Assembly: GCA_910587325.1 (NCBI GenBank)
Contig: CAJUKB010000006.1
Location: 9,314-73,313, forward strand
DNA: 64,000 bases
DNA from: an uncultured Bacilli bacterium
GTDB lineage: Bacteria; Bacillota_I; Bacilli_A; RF39; UBA660
Direction: 5' to 3'
Part shown: positions 9,501 to 17,069 of the stretch, piece after piece
Layout: every line of letters starts with the position of its first letter
How positions within the stretch are numbered: the stretch's first letter is position 1
Made by a program: the position numbers and the translations under genes
Notes under the pieces: model-generated
What the model saw: only the letters and a program-made list of their open reading frames with translations
Told to the model about the DNA's origin: nothing
Databases searched by the model: none

Positions 9501-9711
9501 TTTCTAATGATTTAATATCTTTAATAATAAAATTTGCTTCATTCATTGAAATATTATAATTTAATAATAAAAATTTTTTTAAATCTTCCTCTAAGATAAA
9601 TTCGTTTTTTTCTTTATGAAGTTCATCACCAACAAAATGATTATAACCATTAGCAGTTAATAAATCCATTATTGCCGATTCAAGAGTGGCTTCACTAAAA
9701 CTACTTTTCAT
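6565..9711 (-). CDS. hsdR: Type I restriction enzyme, R subunit
   Basis: 1048 residues, a normal HsdR length. The N-terminal nuclease motif is visible (PDG at about 134-136, EFK at 149-151). The translocase motor has Walker A GATGSGKS (about 291-298), DEAH (about 395), SGTP, and motif VI-like QTISRVNRKYPGK. The subunit moves DNA through the HsdM/HsdS complex and cleaves unmodified DNA at a distance. Its ATG overlaps the hsdS stop (TAATG) with GGAG upstream, so the two are translationally coupled. No frameshift or missing motif is seen, so the system looks functional. It also protects the host against foreign DNA while the element is present. Confidence 0.96.
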   Translation of the reverse strand: MKSSFSEATLESAIMDLLTANGYNHFVGDELHKEKNEFILEEDLKKFLLLNYNISMNEANFIIKDIKSLEKYPIYEANKKFIKILSDGFDFKRENPNDKDIHINLINYSKNEIDKNNFKVVNQLEFEENHLRIPDGIIYINGLPLVIFEFKSAVKENTTIHDAYEQLTIRYKRDIPTIFKYNAFCVISDGVNNKIGSIFSDYEYFYAWRRINEKSKETDGIDSLHTLVLGLFNKERLLNVIRNFIYFPDNSQNEEKIVCRYPQYYASTSLLESIKSNMKPIGTGKGGTYFGATGSGKSYTMLYLSRLLMKDIDLKNPTIILITDRTDLDDQLAKTFENAKNFIGDNTIKKVETRDELKRILSETESGGVYLTTIQKFSEDFNLLSDRNNIVCISDEAHRSQTNIDKNYKITDIDVKVKYGFAKYLHDSLPNATYVGFSGTPIDATMEVFGEIVDAYTMKDSVKDEITVNITYEGRSAKVLLDDEKIKEVEKYYNLCVEEGANEYQIEESKKASTHLSVIVGDHDVLHRVAEDIINHYEKRVFENATVNGKAMIVCMNRFIAYDLYKIIIELRPDWATPKKAENFDELSKKEQDELFEIPKINMVMTEDSNDVPELHELLGNKAYRKKLDKQFKNEKSNFKIAIVVDMWVTGFDVPSLDTMYIDKPLQDHTLIQTISRVNRKYPGKDKGLIVDYIGIKNRMQLALKKFNSEDSSVFEGLEEAIKVFRDQMDIIDRLFRNFDNSKFFNGTPVERLNCLNQASEYIQQNEEDERRFMYGAKNLKSAFNICGTNEEITNEERDKMYFYGAVRSIIFKLTKGDAPDIDLMNQKVRQLIQEALISDGVEELFEEEKEFTVREVDIFSTDYLKKLDKLNMPNTKIKILQRLLKSAIEEYKKVNKIKGVEFMDRLQTLIDSYNDRSADEKFAMNVLEEVSDELTNLMKDLEEDKNSFKALGIDFEEKAFLDILFAVSVKYGFEYPQEKMIELSKKIKEIVSDKSKYTDWSKKDNIKAELQQDLIILLDEFGYPPVTNDVVYEEVLAQAENFKKYAN

Positions 9712-10838
9712 TACATCATCTCCTTAGTAATTTTTAACAAAAAAATTCTTTTTAGATTTTCCAATATCATATTTTCTCTTTCAAGACTAGAAATTAATTC
9801 AAAAAATGTTTCTATTTTATTATTAAACTTTTCCAAATCTTCTTGTGTAGGTATAAGAAATGGCATATTTTTAATTATCGTAGAATTATATGCCGTTGCT
9901 ATTGAGGATGTACTACCAAGTTTATTAAAATCAAAGTATTTTAAATAGCAATATGTATAATATTTATATTCTTTATTAGATGTATTAAAATGTGCAATTG
10001 CTTCATTAGTAGCCATATCAGTTTTTAATATTCCTACTCTACCTACTGATAGTTTAAAGCTCATTATTACCGTATCTTTAGATATCTTCTTTACCCTATA
10101 ATTTTCTTGTGCATAATTTGTTAATTTTTCCCTAGTATCATATAAATGTATTTTATCTTTCATATCAGCTATTGAAACCCATGGTAAATCTAATTCATTT
10201 TCAGAGAAAGCATTATAATCTTCACGATCTGGTGTACCACCAATACTTATATCAAATATATTCTTAACTTTATCCACAGTTCCATTTTTACCAAACAATG
10301 GTACAAATTTCAAAAAAATATTTTTTATTTGTTCTGAAATATTATTAATCATTCTAACATTACTTTCAATCACACTTAGTATTTGTGTATATTGCTCTAC
10401 TGTTTTATTTTGAATTTCAATTGAAGGGGGATTAAATTCTATATTACATAAGTCTTCCCATCCTATGCTACCTCTAACACTACTATCCGTCTTGAACCAT
10501 AAATAATGATCCAAATCTTTTCTTCTGAACCAAAGCATTAAATAATTTGGATTAAGATGTTGTTCACTTTTTACCTTAAATAACATATATGCAGGTGAAA
10601 TTATTGATGGTTCATCATCTTGGTATAAACAAATCGGTAAAACTTTATCTCTTCCAACATGCATTGGATTACATGCAAAATAATTTTTTCTTAATAGCTT
10701 ATACTTGCTTAAATCCGTTCCAACTATATTAGCCACTGATGATATAAATTCTTTATACTTATTTATTCCCAATAGATTAGAATATAAATTGTCTGTATTT
10801 TTTTCAGAAACTTTTTCTATAAAATTACCTAATTTCAT
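9711..10838 (-). CDS. hsdS: Type I restriction-modification specificity subunit
   Basis: 375 residues with two target-recognition domains joined by conserved helices (after NPPSIEIQNKTVEQYTQI, and at the C-terminus FNNKIETFFELISSLERE). The second recognition domain starts DISIGGTPDREDY and includes LPWVSIADM, a typical HsdS pattern; the first is more divergent. It sets the bipartite DNA sequence that HsdM methylates and HsdR guards. The gene overlaps hsdM by 14 bases and hsdR by one base, giving an M-S-R order. The recognition sequence cannot be read from the protein. Confidence 0.93.
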   Translation of the reverse strand: MKLGNFIEKVSEKNTDNLYSNLLGINKYKEFISSVANIVGTDLSKYKLLRKNYFACNPMHVGRDKVLPICLYQDDEPSIISPAYMLFKVKSEQHLNPNYLMLWFRRKDLDHYLWFKTDSSVRGSIGWEDLCNIEFNPPSIEIQNKTVEQYTQILSVIESNVRMINNISEQIKNIFLKFVPLFGKNGTVDKVKNIFDISIGGTPDREDYNAFSENELDLPWVSIADMKDKIHLYDTREKLTNYAQENYRVKKISKDTVIMSFKLSVGRVGILKTDMATNEAIAHFNTSNKEYKYYTYCYLKYFDFNKLGSTSSIATAYNSTIIKNMPFLIPTQEDLEKFNNKIETFFELISSLERENMILENLKRIFLLKITKEMM

Positions 10839-12375
10839 TTTCTATATCCTCTATAATACTTTGAAGTTTATTTTTTAAATCAGTATTTATATTCCATTCC
10901 TTTTGCAATTCGTCATTAATAGTTAATATCTCTTTATCAATCTCAACCTCAATTTCTGGATTTTTATATTTAATGTATGTACTAGGAACAAGTAAATAAT
11001 TATTTTTTACTATCTCATCAGAACTAGCAGAATAGCATAATTCATCAATATTACTATAGTTTTCTTTATTAGTTAACCAAGTATGATAAATAGATGATAT
11101 TTCATTAATATCTTTTTTAGTAAATTCTAAATATTTTTTTTCATAAGGTGAGCCATAATTTCTTAAATCCATAAATAAAGTTTCTTTTTCATGATTTCTT
11201 ACTTTGACTTCTTGACCATTTATTTCTTTAATTCTTTCCCTTTTGCTATTTGTTACAATCCATAAACATACACTAATATCTGTTGTATAAAACAGATTCA
11301 TAGGTAATATACAAATGGCTTCTACTAGATCGTTTTCTATAAGTTTTTTTCTAATACTATATTCTACTCCATCTCCAGATAAGGAACCATTAGATAATAA
11401 GAATCCTGCTGTCCCATTACTACTCAATTTTGAAATTATATTTAATATCCAACCATAATTTGCATTTCCAGTAGGAGGAGTATCATATCCACTCCATCTT
11501 TCATCATCGGTTAACTCATCTTCTTTCCTCCATTTTTTTTGATTAAATGGAGGATTAGCCATTACAAAATCAGCTTTTAAATCTTTATGTTGATCTTTAA
11601 AAAATGTATCTGCTTCAGATTCTCCTAAATCAGCTGAAATACCTCTTATTGCTAAATTCATCTTTGCTAATTTATATGTAGTACGGATGTTTTCTTGCCC
11701 ATAAATTGATATATCATTTCTATTACCATTATGACTTTCAACAAATTTAACAGATTGAACAAACATACCACCAGAACCACATGCAGGATCATAAATTTTT
11801 CCTTTATATGGTTGAATCATTTCTGCAATTAAATTTACAACACTTTTTGGAGTATAAAATTCTCCTTTACCTTTACCTTCAGCTAATGCAAATTTTTTTA
11901 AAAAGAATTCGTAAACTCTACCTATGATATCATTTTCTTTATCTTTTAAAGTATTTATTTTATTTATTTCATCCAATAATGAAGCAAGTTTGGCTTTATC
12001 TAAATTCAATCTAGAATAATAGTTATCAGGTAATGCTCCTTTTAATGATTTGTTGTTTTTCTCTATTTCGGATAATGCAGTATCAATTTTAATAGCAATG
12101 TCATCTTGCTTAGCATTTTCCATTATATAACTCCATCTGGATTTCTTTGGTAAATAAAATACATTTTTGCTCATATAAAATGATGGTTGATCCACAAATT
12201 TCTCATGTCCTTCTTCTATAATTTCCTTTCTTCTTTCTTCAAATTTATCACCAACAAATTTCAAAAAAATTAAAGATAAAACAACATGCTTATATTCAGC
12301 TGGTTCAACAGAACCTCTTAACTCATCACAACTATCCCATAATGTATCTTCAAAACTTTTTTCTTTTTTTGCCAT
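10825..12375 (-). CDS. hsdM: Type I DNA adenine methyltransferase, M subunit
   Basis: 516 residues. N-terminal helical HsdM domain (FEDTLWDSCDELRGSVEPAEY), then the SAM-binding motif DPACGSGG (about 196-203) and catalytic NPPF (about 274-277), which together define an N6-adenine methyltransferase. The start at 12375 was chosen because GGAGTG lies 7 bases upstream; the in-frame ATG at 12402 is inside the promoter-proximal leader. It is the first gene of the hsdMSR operon, whose promoter carries an inverted repeat (12418-12442). Confidence 0.95.
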   Translation of the reverse strand: MAKKEKSFEDTLWDSCDELRGSVEPAEYKHVVLSLIFLKFVGDKFEERRKEIIEEGHEKFVDQPSFYMSKNVFYLPKKSRWSYIMENAKQDDIAIKIDTALSEIEKNNKSLKGALPDNYYSRLNLDKAKLASLLDEINKINTLKDKENDIIGRVYEFFLKKFALAEGKGKGEFYTPKSVVNLIAEMIQPYKGKIYDPACGSGGMFVQSVKFVESHNGNRNDISIYGQENIRTTYKLAKMNLAIRGISADLGESEADTFFKDQHKDLKADFVMANPPFNQKKWRKEDELTDDERWSGYDTPPTGNANYGWILNIISKLSSNGTAGFLLSNGSLSGDGVEYSIRKKLIENDLVEAICILPMNLFYTTDISVCLWIVTNSKRERIKEINGQEVKVRNHEKETLFMDLRNYGSPYEKKYLEFTKKDINEISSIYHTWLTNKENYSNIDELCYSASSDEIVKNNYLLVPSTYIKYKNPEIEVEIDKEILTINDELQKEWNINTDLKNKLQSIIEDIENEIR

Positions 12376-12413
12376 AATAACCCACTCCAATCGTAAAGAC
12401 ATATTTCTAAGTA

Positions 12414-12463
12414 ATTATAGCATAAATTGTCAATTTACACTATATCTACATTGAAATTTCAAT
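12414..12463 (-). promoter_or_regulatory. hsdMSR promoter with a probable operator
   Basis: An extended -10 (TGCTATAAT on the minus strand, TATAAT at 12414-12419) lies 39 bases before the hsdM start. The stretch 12418-12442 is an inverted repeat with 12-base arms matching at 10 positions (TAGCATAAATTG on the plus strand, one-base centre), covering the region between -10 and -35. Further upstream ATTGAAATTTCAAT (12450-12463) is a perfect palindrome. Both look like repressor sites. Confidence 0.55.
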
Positions 12464-12489
12464 ATAAAAAGAGTATTTTTTAAATACCC
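12464..12489 (-). terminator. Terminator after the small membrane-protein gene
   Basis: Minus strand GGGTATTT, 3-base loop, AAATACTC (one G-T pair), then a run of Ts. It closes the AbiTii/small-protein unit just before the hsd promoter. Confidence 0.75.
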
Positions 12490-12500
12490 TTCTTAAAGTT

Positions 12501-12671
12501 TTAATTCCATCCAAATTTATAAATAAGATATCCAACTATCAAACCACTTGCTACTGCAACCAGCACCTCTAAAAATATTTTCAATTTTTTATTTTCTTCT
12601 TGCTTTTGAGTATTATTGTTACCTATTGTTGAATTCTTTATTTTATTATTATTCCCTATATTAACACCCAT
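12501..12671 (-). CDS. Small membrane protein overlapping the AbiTii gene (56 aa)
   Basis: The ATG lies inside the last codons of the AbiTii gene in another frame, an 11-base overlap that implies translational coupling. The N-terminus is MGVNIGNNNKIKNSTIGNNN, then a charged linker (KQEENKKLK), one hydrophobic span (IFLEVLVAVASGLIVGYLIY) and a short tail KFGWN. The first 20 residues closely match the last 20 of AbiTii (VNIGDNSEIKNSTVGDNNG). A terminator follows. No family recognised. I infer a membrane anchor or effector that docks to AbiTii through the shared repeat. Confidence 0.75.
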   Translation of the reverse strand: MGVNIGNNNKIKNSTIGNNNTQKQEENKKLKIFLEVLVAVASGLIVGYLIYKFGWN

Positions 12672-13335
12672 TATTATCACCTACAGTACTATTTTTGATT
12701 TCACTATTATCTCCGATGTTAACAGAATTATCATTATAAACTATAGTTTCTATTTTTTCTATCACTTTTGCCTTCTTATCATCATCAGAAAAATCTATAT
12801 ATAATTCATCAAGGTTTCCATAATTTTCTTCTAATACTTTAAAAATATTCAATATTTTATCTTTTATAGTAGATAATATTGTATTATATGAATATATGCT
12901 TAATTCTCTTCTGGCTCTTATAACCGAACCATTTGTTTGCTGATATTTATTCACTAACACTGTATTTGCATCTAAACATAAGGAATGTTCAGATGATTCA
13001 GTTTCTGCTTCTGCTAATTTCATGATTGTGGAAAGCGGATCATTTATATCAGCCTTTGAGAAGAATTCAAATGCTTCTTTATCAATGAAAGGAATATTAA
13101 CATTTTTGTATATTGCATATCCAACTTGGATATCTCCAACCAACATAGTACTAACCTTTCTATATTCTGGTATTTTATCATCTTTTTTATAACCATTTAT
13201 TTCATTATTAACCCAATCTTTTATTTCTGTATCATTAATATCTTCTAACATAAAATCTAAACTTTGCATAGCTTGAAGAACATTAATTTTATTCATAATT
13301 AAATCTTTTATAATTTTACTTCTTTGTTTTGGCAT
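12661..13335 (-). CDS. AbiTii-domain protein
   Basis: 224 residues. The N-terminal region with DWVNNEINGYKKDDKIPEYRK matches the AbiTii domain as I know it (W-NNE-NGY...PEYR), which is found in abortive-infection and other defence loci. The middle part is helical and of unknown role. The last 23 residues are a low-complexity repeat, NSVNIGDNSEIKNSTVGDNN, of the kind that could form a short beta-solenoid. A TATAAT (13358-13363) preceded by TGC and the site AAGGAAGTG lie upstream, and the VirD4 terminator lies before that, so AbiTii and the next gene form a separate cargo unit. Confidence 0.72.
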   Translation of the reverse strand: MPKQRSKIIKDLIMNKINVLQAMQSLDFMLEDINDTEIKDWVNNEINGYKKDDKIPEYRKVSTMLVGDIQVGYAIYKNVNIPFIDKEAFEFFSKADINDPLSTIMKLAEAETESSEHSLCLDANTVLVNKYQQTNGSVIRARRELSIYSYNTILSTIKDKILNIFKVLEENYGNLDELYIDFSDDDKKAKVIEKIETIVYNDNSVNIGDNSEIKNSTVGDNNGC

Positions 13336-13367
13336 AAATACACTTCCTTAATTTTATATTATAGCAT

Positions 13368-13398
13368 AAAAAAAGAAGCTAGTCATTGCAACTAGCTC
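13368..13398 (-). terminator. Terminator after the VirD4-like gene
   Basis: Minus strand GCTAGT and ACTAGC pair around TGCAATG, followed by a run of seven Ts, directly after the stop codon at 13398. Confidence 0.8.
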
Positions 13399-15509
13399 TA
13401 TTTCATTCCTAAACTTAAATTAGGATTTTCATTATAAATATTTATTATTGTTTTATCTTCATATTCTTTTATTTCAGTGTGATAAAATTCTGACTTTATT
13501 TTAGTATTAAGCAAAGATTTTTCTTTTTGAATTAGTCGTCTGTCAACATCAACTTTCATATAAACTCTATGATTTACTGTAATGTTATATTTAATATCAA
13601 AGTCACTTTTGAATATCTTCTCAATTATGATTTCAACTGGTTTTAGATTTTCTTTGTCAGCAAGTTCTAAGGCATCATAATATTCTTTAGAAACTTTATT
13701 ATCCCTTGATCTCTTATTTTTTACCTCATGCTTTATATCTTCAACTGTAAAATATGTATTAGATAGGCTTTTCAATGGATTGGATGTTCTTTCAACTGTA
13801 CCTGATTCATAGCAATTAAACTTGCTATATAAAATAGTATCTCTAAATATAGGAAATCCTATGATTGGAAAAATAATTGTCTTGTAGTGTAACTGCTTTA
13901 CTTCCTCTGGTGTCATTAAATCTCTACCAATTAAATTGGTGGATTTATCACCATTATAATTCATCAAAGACATAGATTGTCTTACACTATTAGATTCAAT
14001 AGTTTTCTTACCTAGTCTTTTTGAAATTGCTTCTGCTGTTTCTTGGGTATTAGTTTTAAGATATACCAATCCACAGTTATCAAGAATTATTTGTGCAACA
14101 TCTTTACCATATACATTATCTAACTGAGAAAAAGATTGAATAAAAAAATGAAAGTGCATTCCTCGTGATCTTGCAACAGATACTATTGCTTCTATATCAG
14201 CAAGTTGAGGACAGTTAGCAAATTCATCAAGAATAAATTCTATTTCCAAAGGCAATTTCTTTTTCTCACTGCTATTAGCAAGTTTTACTAAATCCCTGTA
14301 TAGTAACCCTACTATAATAGTTACAAGTGTGAAATATGTTTTATCTTCATCTGGGACAATTACATATAATGCAACTGGTTCTTTACCTAGAACATTAAAT
14401 TCAAAATCACTTGTACTAGTAACATTTGCAACATTAATGTCATCAAATATATTCATTTTTTGACCAAACACTGCTGTAATAGATTTATATGTATTATCAC
14501 TAGCACTTAATATGCTCACTAATGCATCTTTAGATTTACTACCATACTCTTTAGTATTGATATAATCTTTAAACTTTTTAAAGTTATTTTCTTCCATAGA
14601 ACTATTTTGAAATTTTCTAATACTTGTCATAGTAATCTTATCTCTAGTAATATTTCCTTCTTTATACTCTTCTAAAAAAAATCCAATTAGTCCTTCTAAT
14701 AGATTCTTTGCAGAGTTATTCCAAAAAGGATCTTTTTGCTCTACTTTTTCTTGCATCACCATCGTTGATAAAGAAGATATAAGTCTATTTGTTTCGGCAT
14801 AATGTGACATAGATTCATTATTCATTGATATTTTCTCATTTTTCAACTTTTCTATTATCTCTTTATTGTTTTTAATTTTATTATTAATTCTGGAAATATT
14901 GATAACACTTAATTTAAGTTTTTTTAGCTTATCATTCAACATATCATTTTGTTCAATATATGGATTTATAGTATTTTGAATTTCAATAGATTTATTTTCA
15001 AATTTAATATATTCTTCATATTCTTTGATAATCGGATCTAATATATTTATCTTATTTGATAATTCTGGATTTCTAAAATCTATAGTTAATATTTTATAAC
15101 CTTGATTTTGAAACATCTTTGATGTGGTTTGATAAATTTCTCCTTTTGGATCAGTGATAAAAACGCTTCGTTTCTTTTTTGCTTTTGAAATAAAAGTACA
15201 AGTCGGAATTACTGCTGTTACACTTTTACCACTACCTGTAGATCCTAAATAAACATAATGAGGTGTTTCCCTGTCAAAATAAACATATTTTAAGTCTTTG
15301 CTAAACGAAACAGGAAACCCTGCTTCAATAATATGATTAACCTTTTCCTTTTTAAAATTACTTTTTATTTCAGCATCTGTACTAAATCTTGCTGATCCAT
15401 ATTCATTATCATTTTTTACTTTATGCTTCATTAGTAATGGTTCAAGATAAATAAAGCCCAACAAAAAAACTATTAAAATCACAAGTAGGATAATTAAAGT
15501 GGTATTCAT
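13398..15509 (-). CDS. Type IV coupling protein, VirD4/TraG family
   Basis: 703 residues. One N-terminal membrane span (LIILLVILIVFLLGFIYL), Walker A GSTGSGKS (about 89-96), FITDPKGE, and Walker B with FILDEFANCPQL. These are hallmarks of VirD4/TraG ATPases that bring the relaxase-DNA complex to the conjugation channel at the membrane. A long coiled-coil insert (about 160-250) is present between the two halves of the motor domain. The gene overlaps the upstream acidic gene by 4 bases and ends at a terminator. Confidence 0.93.
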   Translation of the reverse strand: MNTTLIILLVILIVFLLGFIYLEPLLMKHKVKNDNEYGSARFSTDAEIKSNFKKEKVNHIIEAGFPVSFSKDLKYVYFDRETPHYVYLGSTGSGKSVTAVIPTCTFISKAKKKRSVFITDPKGEIYQTTSKMFQNQGYKILTIDFRNPELSNKINILDPIIKEYEEYIKFENKSIEIQNTINPYIEQNDMLNDKLKKLKLSVINISRINNKIKNNKEIIEKLKNEKISMNNESMSHYAETNRLISSLSTMVMQEKVEQKDPFWNNSAKNLLEGLIGFFLEEYKEGNITRDKITMTSIRKFQNSSMEENNFKKFKDYINTKEYGSKSKDALVSILSASDNTYKSITAVFGQKMNIFDDINVANVTSTSDFEFNVLGKEPVALYVIVPDEDKTYFTLVTIIVGLLYRDLVKLANSSEKKKLPLEIEFILDEFANCPQLADIEAIVSVARSRGMHFHFFIQSFSQLDNVYGKDVAQIILDNCGLVYLKTNTQETAEAISKRLGKKTIESNSVRQSMSLMNYNGDKSTNLIGRDLMTPEEVKQLHYKTIIFPIIGFPIFRDTILYSKFNCYESGTVERTSNPLKSLSNTYFTVEDIKHEVKNKRSRDNKVSKEYYDALELADKENLKPVEIIIEKIFKSDFDIKYNITVNHRVYMKVDVDRRLIQKEKSLLNTKIKSEFYHTEIKEYEDKTIINIYNENPNLSLGMK

Positions 15510-15955
15510 ACTATATCATATCCTTTATCTAATTCTCTACAGTAATCTATAATTTTATCTAGTGTATCATTTGAATCTAAAGAACAAAGATACCTTTCTA
15601 AATCATCTTCTTGATCTTCAGTAATTTTAATATCATTATCATTTAAATAGGAATATGCAAAGTACTTCATAATATCATCTTTATATTCATATAGTTCTTG
15701 CTCAAAAGCATAATACTGTCCCTGTTGAATCTGCTTTATTATGTCATTAGGATTACCAAATTCTTTAGTTGCTTCATCAATATACCATAAATTATTCTTT
15801 CCCCATTCAAATAAATCTGATGTATATATAGCCACATTGCTATTAGCAATTTCGGAAAACACATCACCAATATAACCAGAATCATAATTTGCAATATCTG
15901 AACCATAACAAAATTTTAGTTCTAATTTTAAATTATTTATTATATCATCATACAT
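15506..15955 (-). CDS. Acidic hypothetical protein (149 aa)
   Basis: No family recognised. Rich in Asp, Glu, Tyr and Asn, for example ITEDQEDDLERYLCSLDSND near the C-terminus. Its stop overlaps the start of the VirD4-like gene by 4 bases, so the two are coupled. It is the third of three consecutive acidic genes. Acidic small proteins of conjugative elements can be DNA-mimic anti-restriction factors, but no such motif is certain here. Confidence 0.6.
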   Translation of the reverse strand: MYDDIINNLKLELKFCYGSDIANYDSGYIGDVFSEIANSNVAIYTSDLFEWGKNNLWYIDEATKEFGNPNDIIKQIQQGQYYAFEQELYEYKDDIMKYFAYSYLNDNDIKITEDQEDDLERYLCSLDSNDTLDKIIDYCRELDKGYDIV

Positions 15956-15979
15956 ACTTTTCCTCCCATAATAAAAGAA

Positions 15980-16537
15980 CTATTCAAGTTCTATGTTATC
16001 TTTTTTCTTTTGCTCTAAATAATCACTATATTCCAAATCCTGACTTAACCATTTATCTGCATATTCATAGTCCTCTAATGGAAACTCTTCAATCCAATAA
16101 TTTTCTGGTGGACAGGCTGTAGCATCTATACAAACAATCTGATTATGTTCATCAAAATAATAAAATGAAACTTCATTGCTTTTAATTATATAATCGTTGT
16201 ATAAATCTTTTATATCTTCATATCTATCAAGTGTACTTTTATATATTTTATTATTCTTTTCAGCTAAATACTTATCAGCTTTAAATCTTAACAAATCTAT
16301 TTTATCTATATCAAAATATTCTATAAGTTGTTTTTCTTCTTCATGGCTAACATCTTCTGGATCAATTGATGATCCATATATATGATTTGTTCCATCAGTA
16401 AAACATATTTGATTATCATTCAAATGCTCTTTTACCCCAAAATAAATATTAGTATATCTATCTCTTTCCGACCCTTCAGAACTGTAAATACAATCTTCAA
16501 AAAAAGCCATCACTTCACTTTTTGATTCAAATTTCAT
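15980..16537 (-). CDS. Acidic hypothetical protein (185 aa)
   Basis: Starts MKFESKSEVMAFFEDC. The start at 16537 is preceded by GGTGGAG at 6 bases; an in-frame ATG 33 bases upstream has no good site. Strongly acidic with many aromatic residues (NYWIEEFPLEDYEYADKWL). No family recognised. It lies 24 bases upstream of the next acidic gene in the same direction and is probably part of the VirD4 operon. Confidence 0.6.
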   Translation of the reverse strand: MKFESKSEVMAFFEDCIYSSEGSERDRYTNIYFGVKEHLNDNQICFTDGTNHIYGSSIDPEDVSHEEEKQLIEYFDIDKIDLLRFKADKYLAEKNNKIYKSTLDRYEDIKDLYNDYIIKSNEVSFYYFDEHNQIVCIDATACPPENYWIEEFPLEDYEYADKWLSQDLEYSDYLEQKKKDNIELE

Positions 16538-16566
16538 TAAATCTCCACCACAATTAACATATATAT

Positions 16567-16995
16567 TCATATTTTAAAGTCCTTCTTATCGTATTGGTTC
16601 ATATTATCTTTAACCCATTCATCATCAAACTCTCTTATCATACTAGGATATTCTAAATCCTGTTCCTCCTCATTCTGACTTTCATAGGATAATTCATCAT
16701 AATCATCATAATATTCGCCTATTCTTGCATATCTATAAGACATATCTTTTTCTTCTAAATGCTTTAGTCCTTCCATGATTGCTGTTACATCTTCATAATC
16801 TTCACAATAGTCATACCATTTAATTGAATCCCAACCAAAATATTTTGACCATTTATTTTCACTTATTATTTTGCAGTCATCTAAAAGATTACCATAGGTA
16901 TAATTATTTTGTTTTAAATAATTATTAGTAAATTTTTTTAGTTCATCAAAACCTTTTTTTGATGTAATTATTCTTACATCTGATCTATAGCCCAT
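16567..16995 (-). CDS. Acidic hypothetical protein (142 aa)
   Basis: Starts MGYRSDVRIITSKKGFDELK, a beginning shared with many small phage and plasmid proteins of unknown role. The second half is very acidic (EYYDDYDELSYESQNEEEQD). The start at 16995 was chosen because GGAG lies 9 bases upstream; the ATG at 17004 touches the ribosome site directly. It is the first gene of the acidic trio and follows the kinase terminator. The cellular role is not known. Confidence 0.6.
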   Translation of the reverse strand: MGYRSDVRIITSKKGFDELKKFTNNYLKQNNYTYGNLLDDCKIISENKWSKYFGWDSIKWYDYCEDYEDVTAIMEGLKHLEEKDMSYRYARIGEYYDDYDELSYESQNEEEQDLEYPSMIREFDDEWVKDNMNQYDKKDFKI

Positions 16996-17026
16996 ACATT
17001 TCATCTCCTCTCTTTCTAATAAGACA

Positions 17027-17054
17027 CAAAAAAACAGATCAATTTACGATCTGT
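17027..17054 (-). terminator. Terminator after the kinase gene
   Basis: Minus strand ACAGATC and GATCTGT form a 7-bp stem with a 7-base loop and a following T run. Confidence 0.85.
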
Positions 17055-17069
17055 CCCTTTTTATATTTA

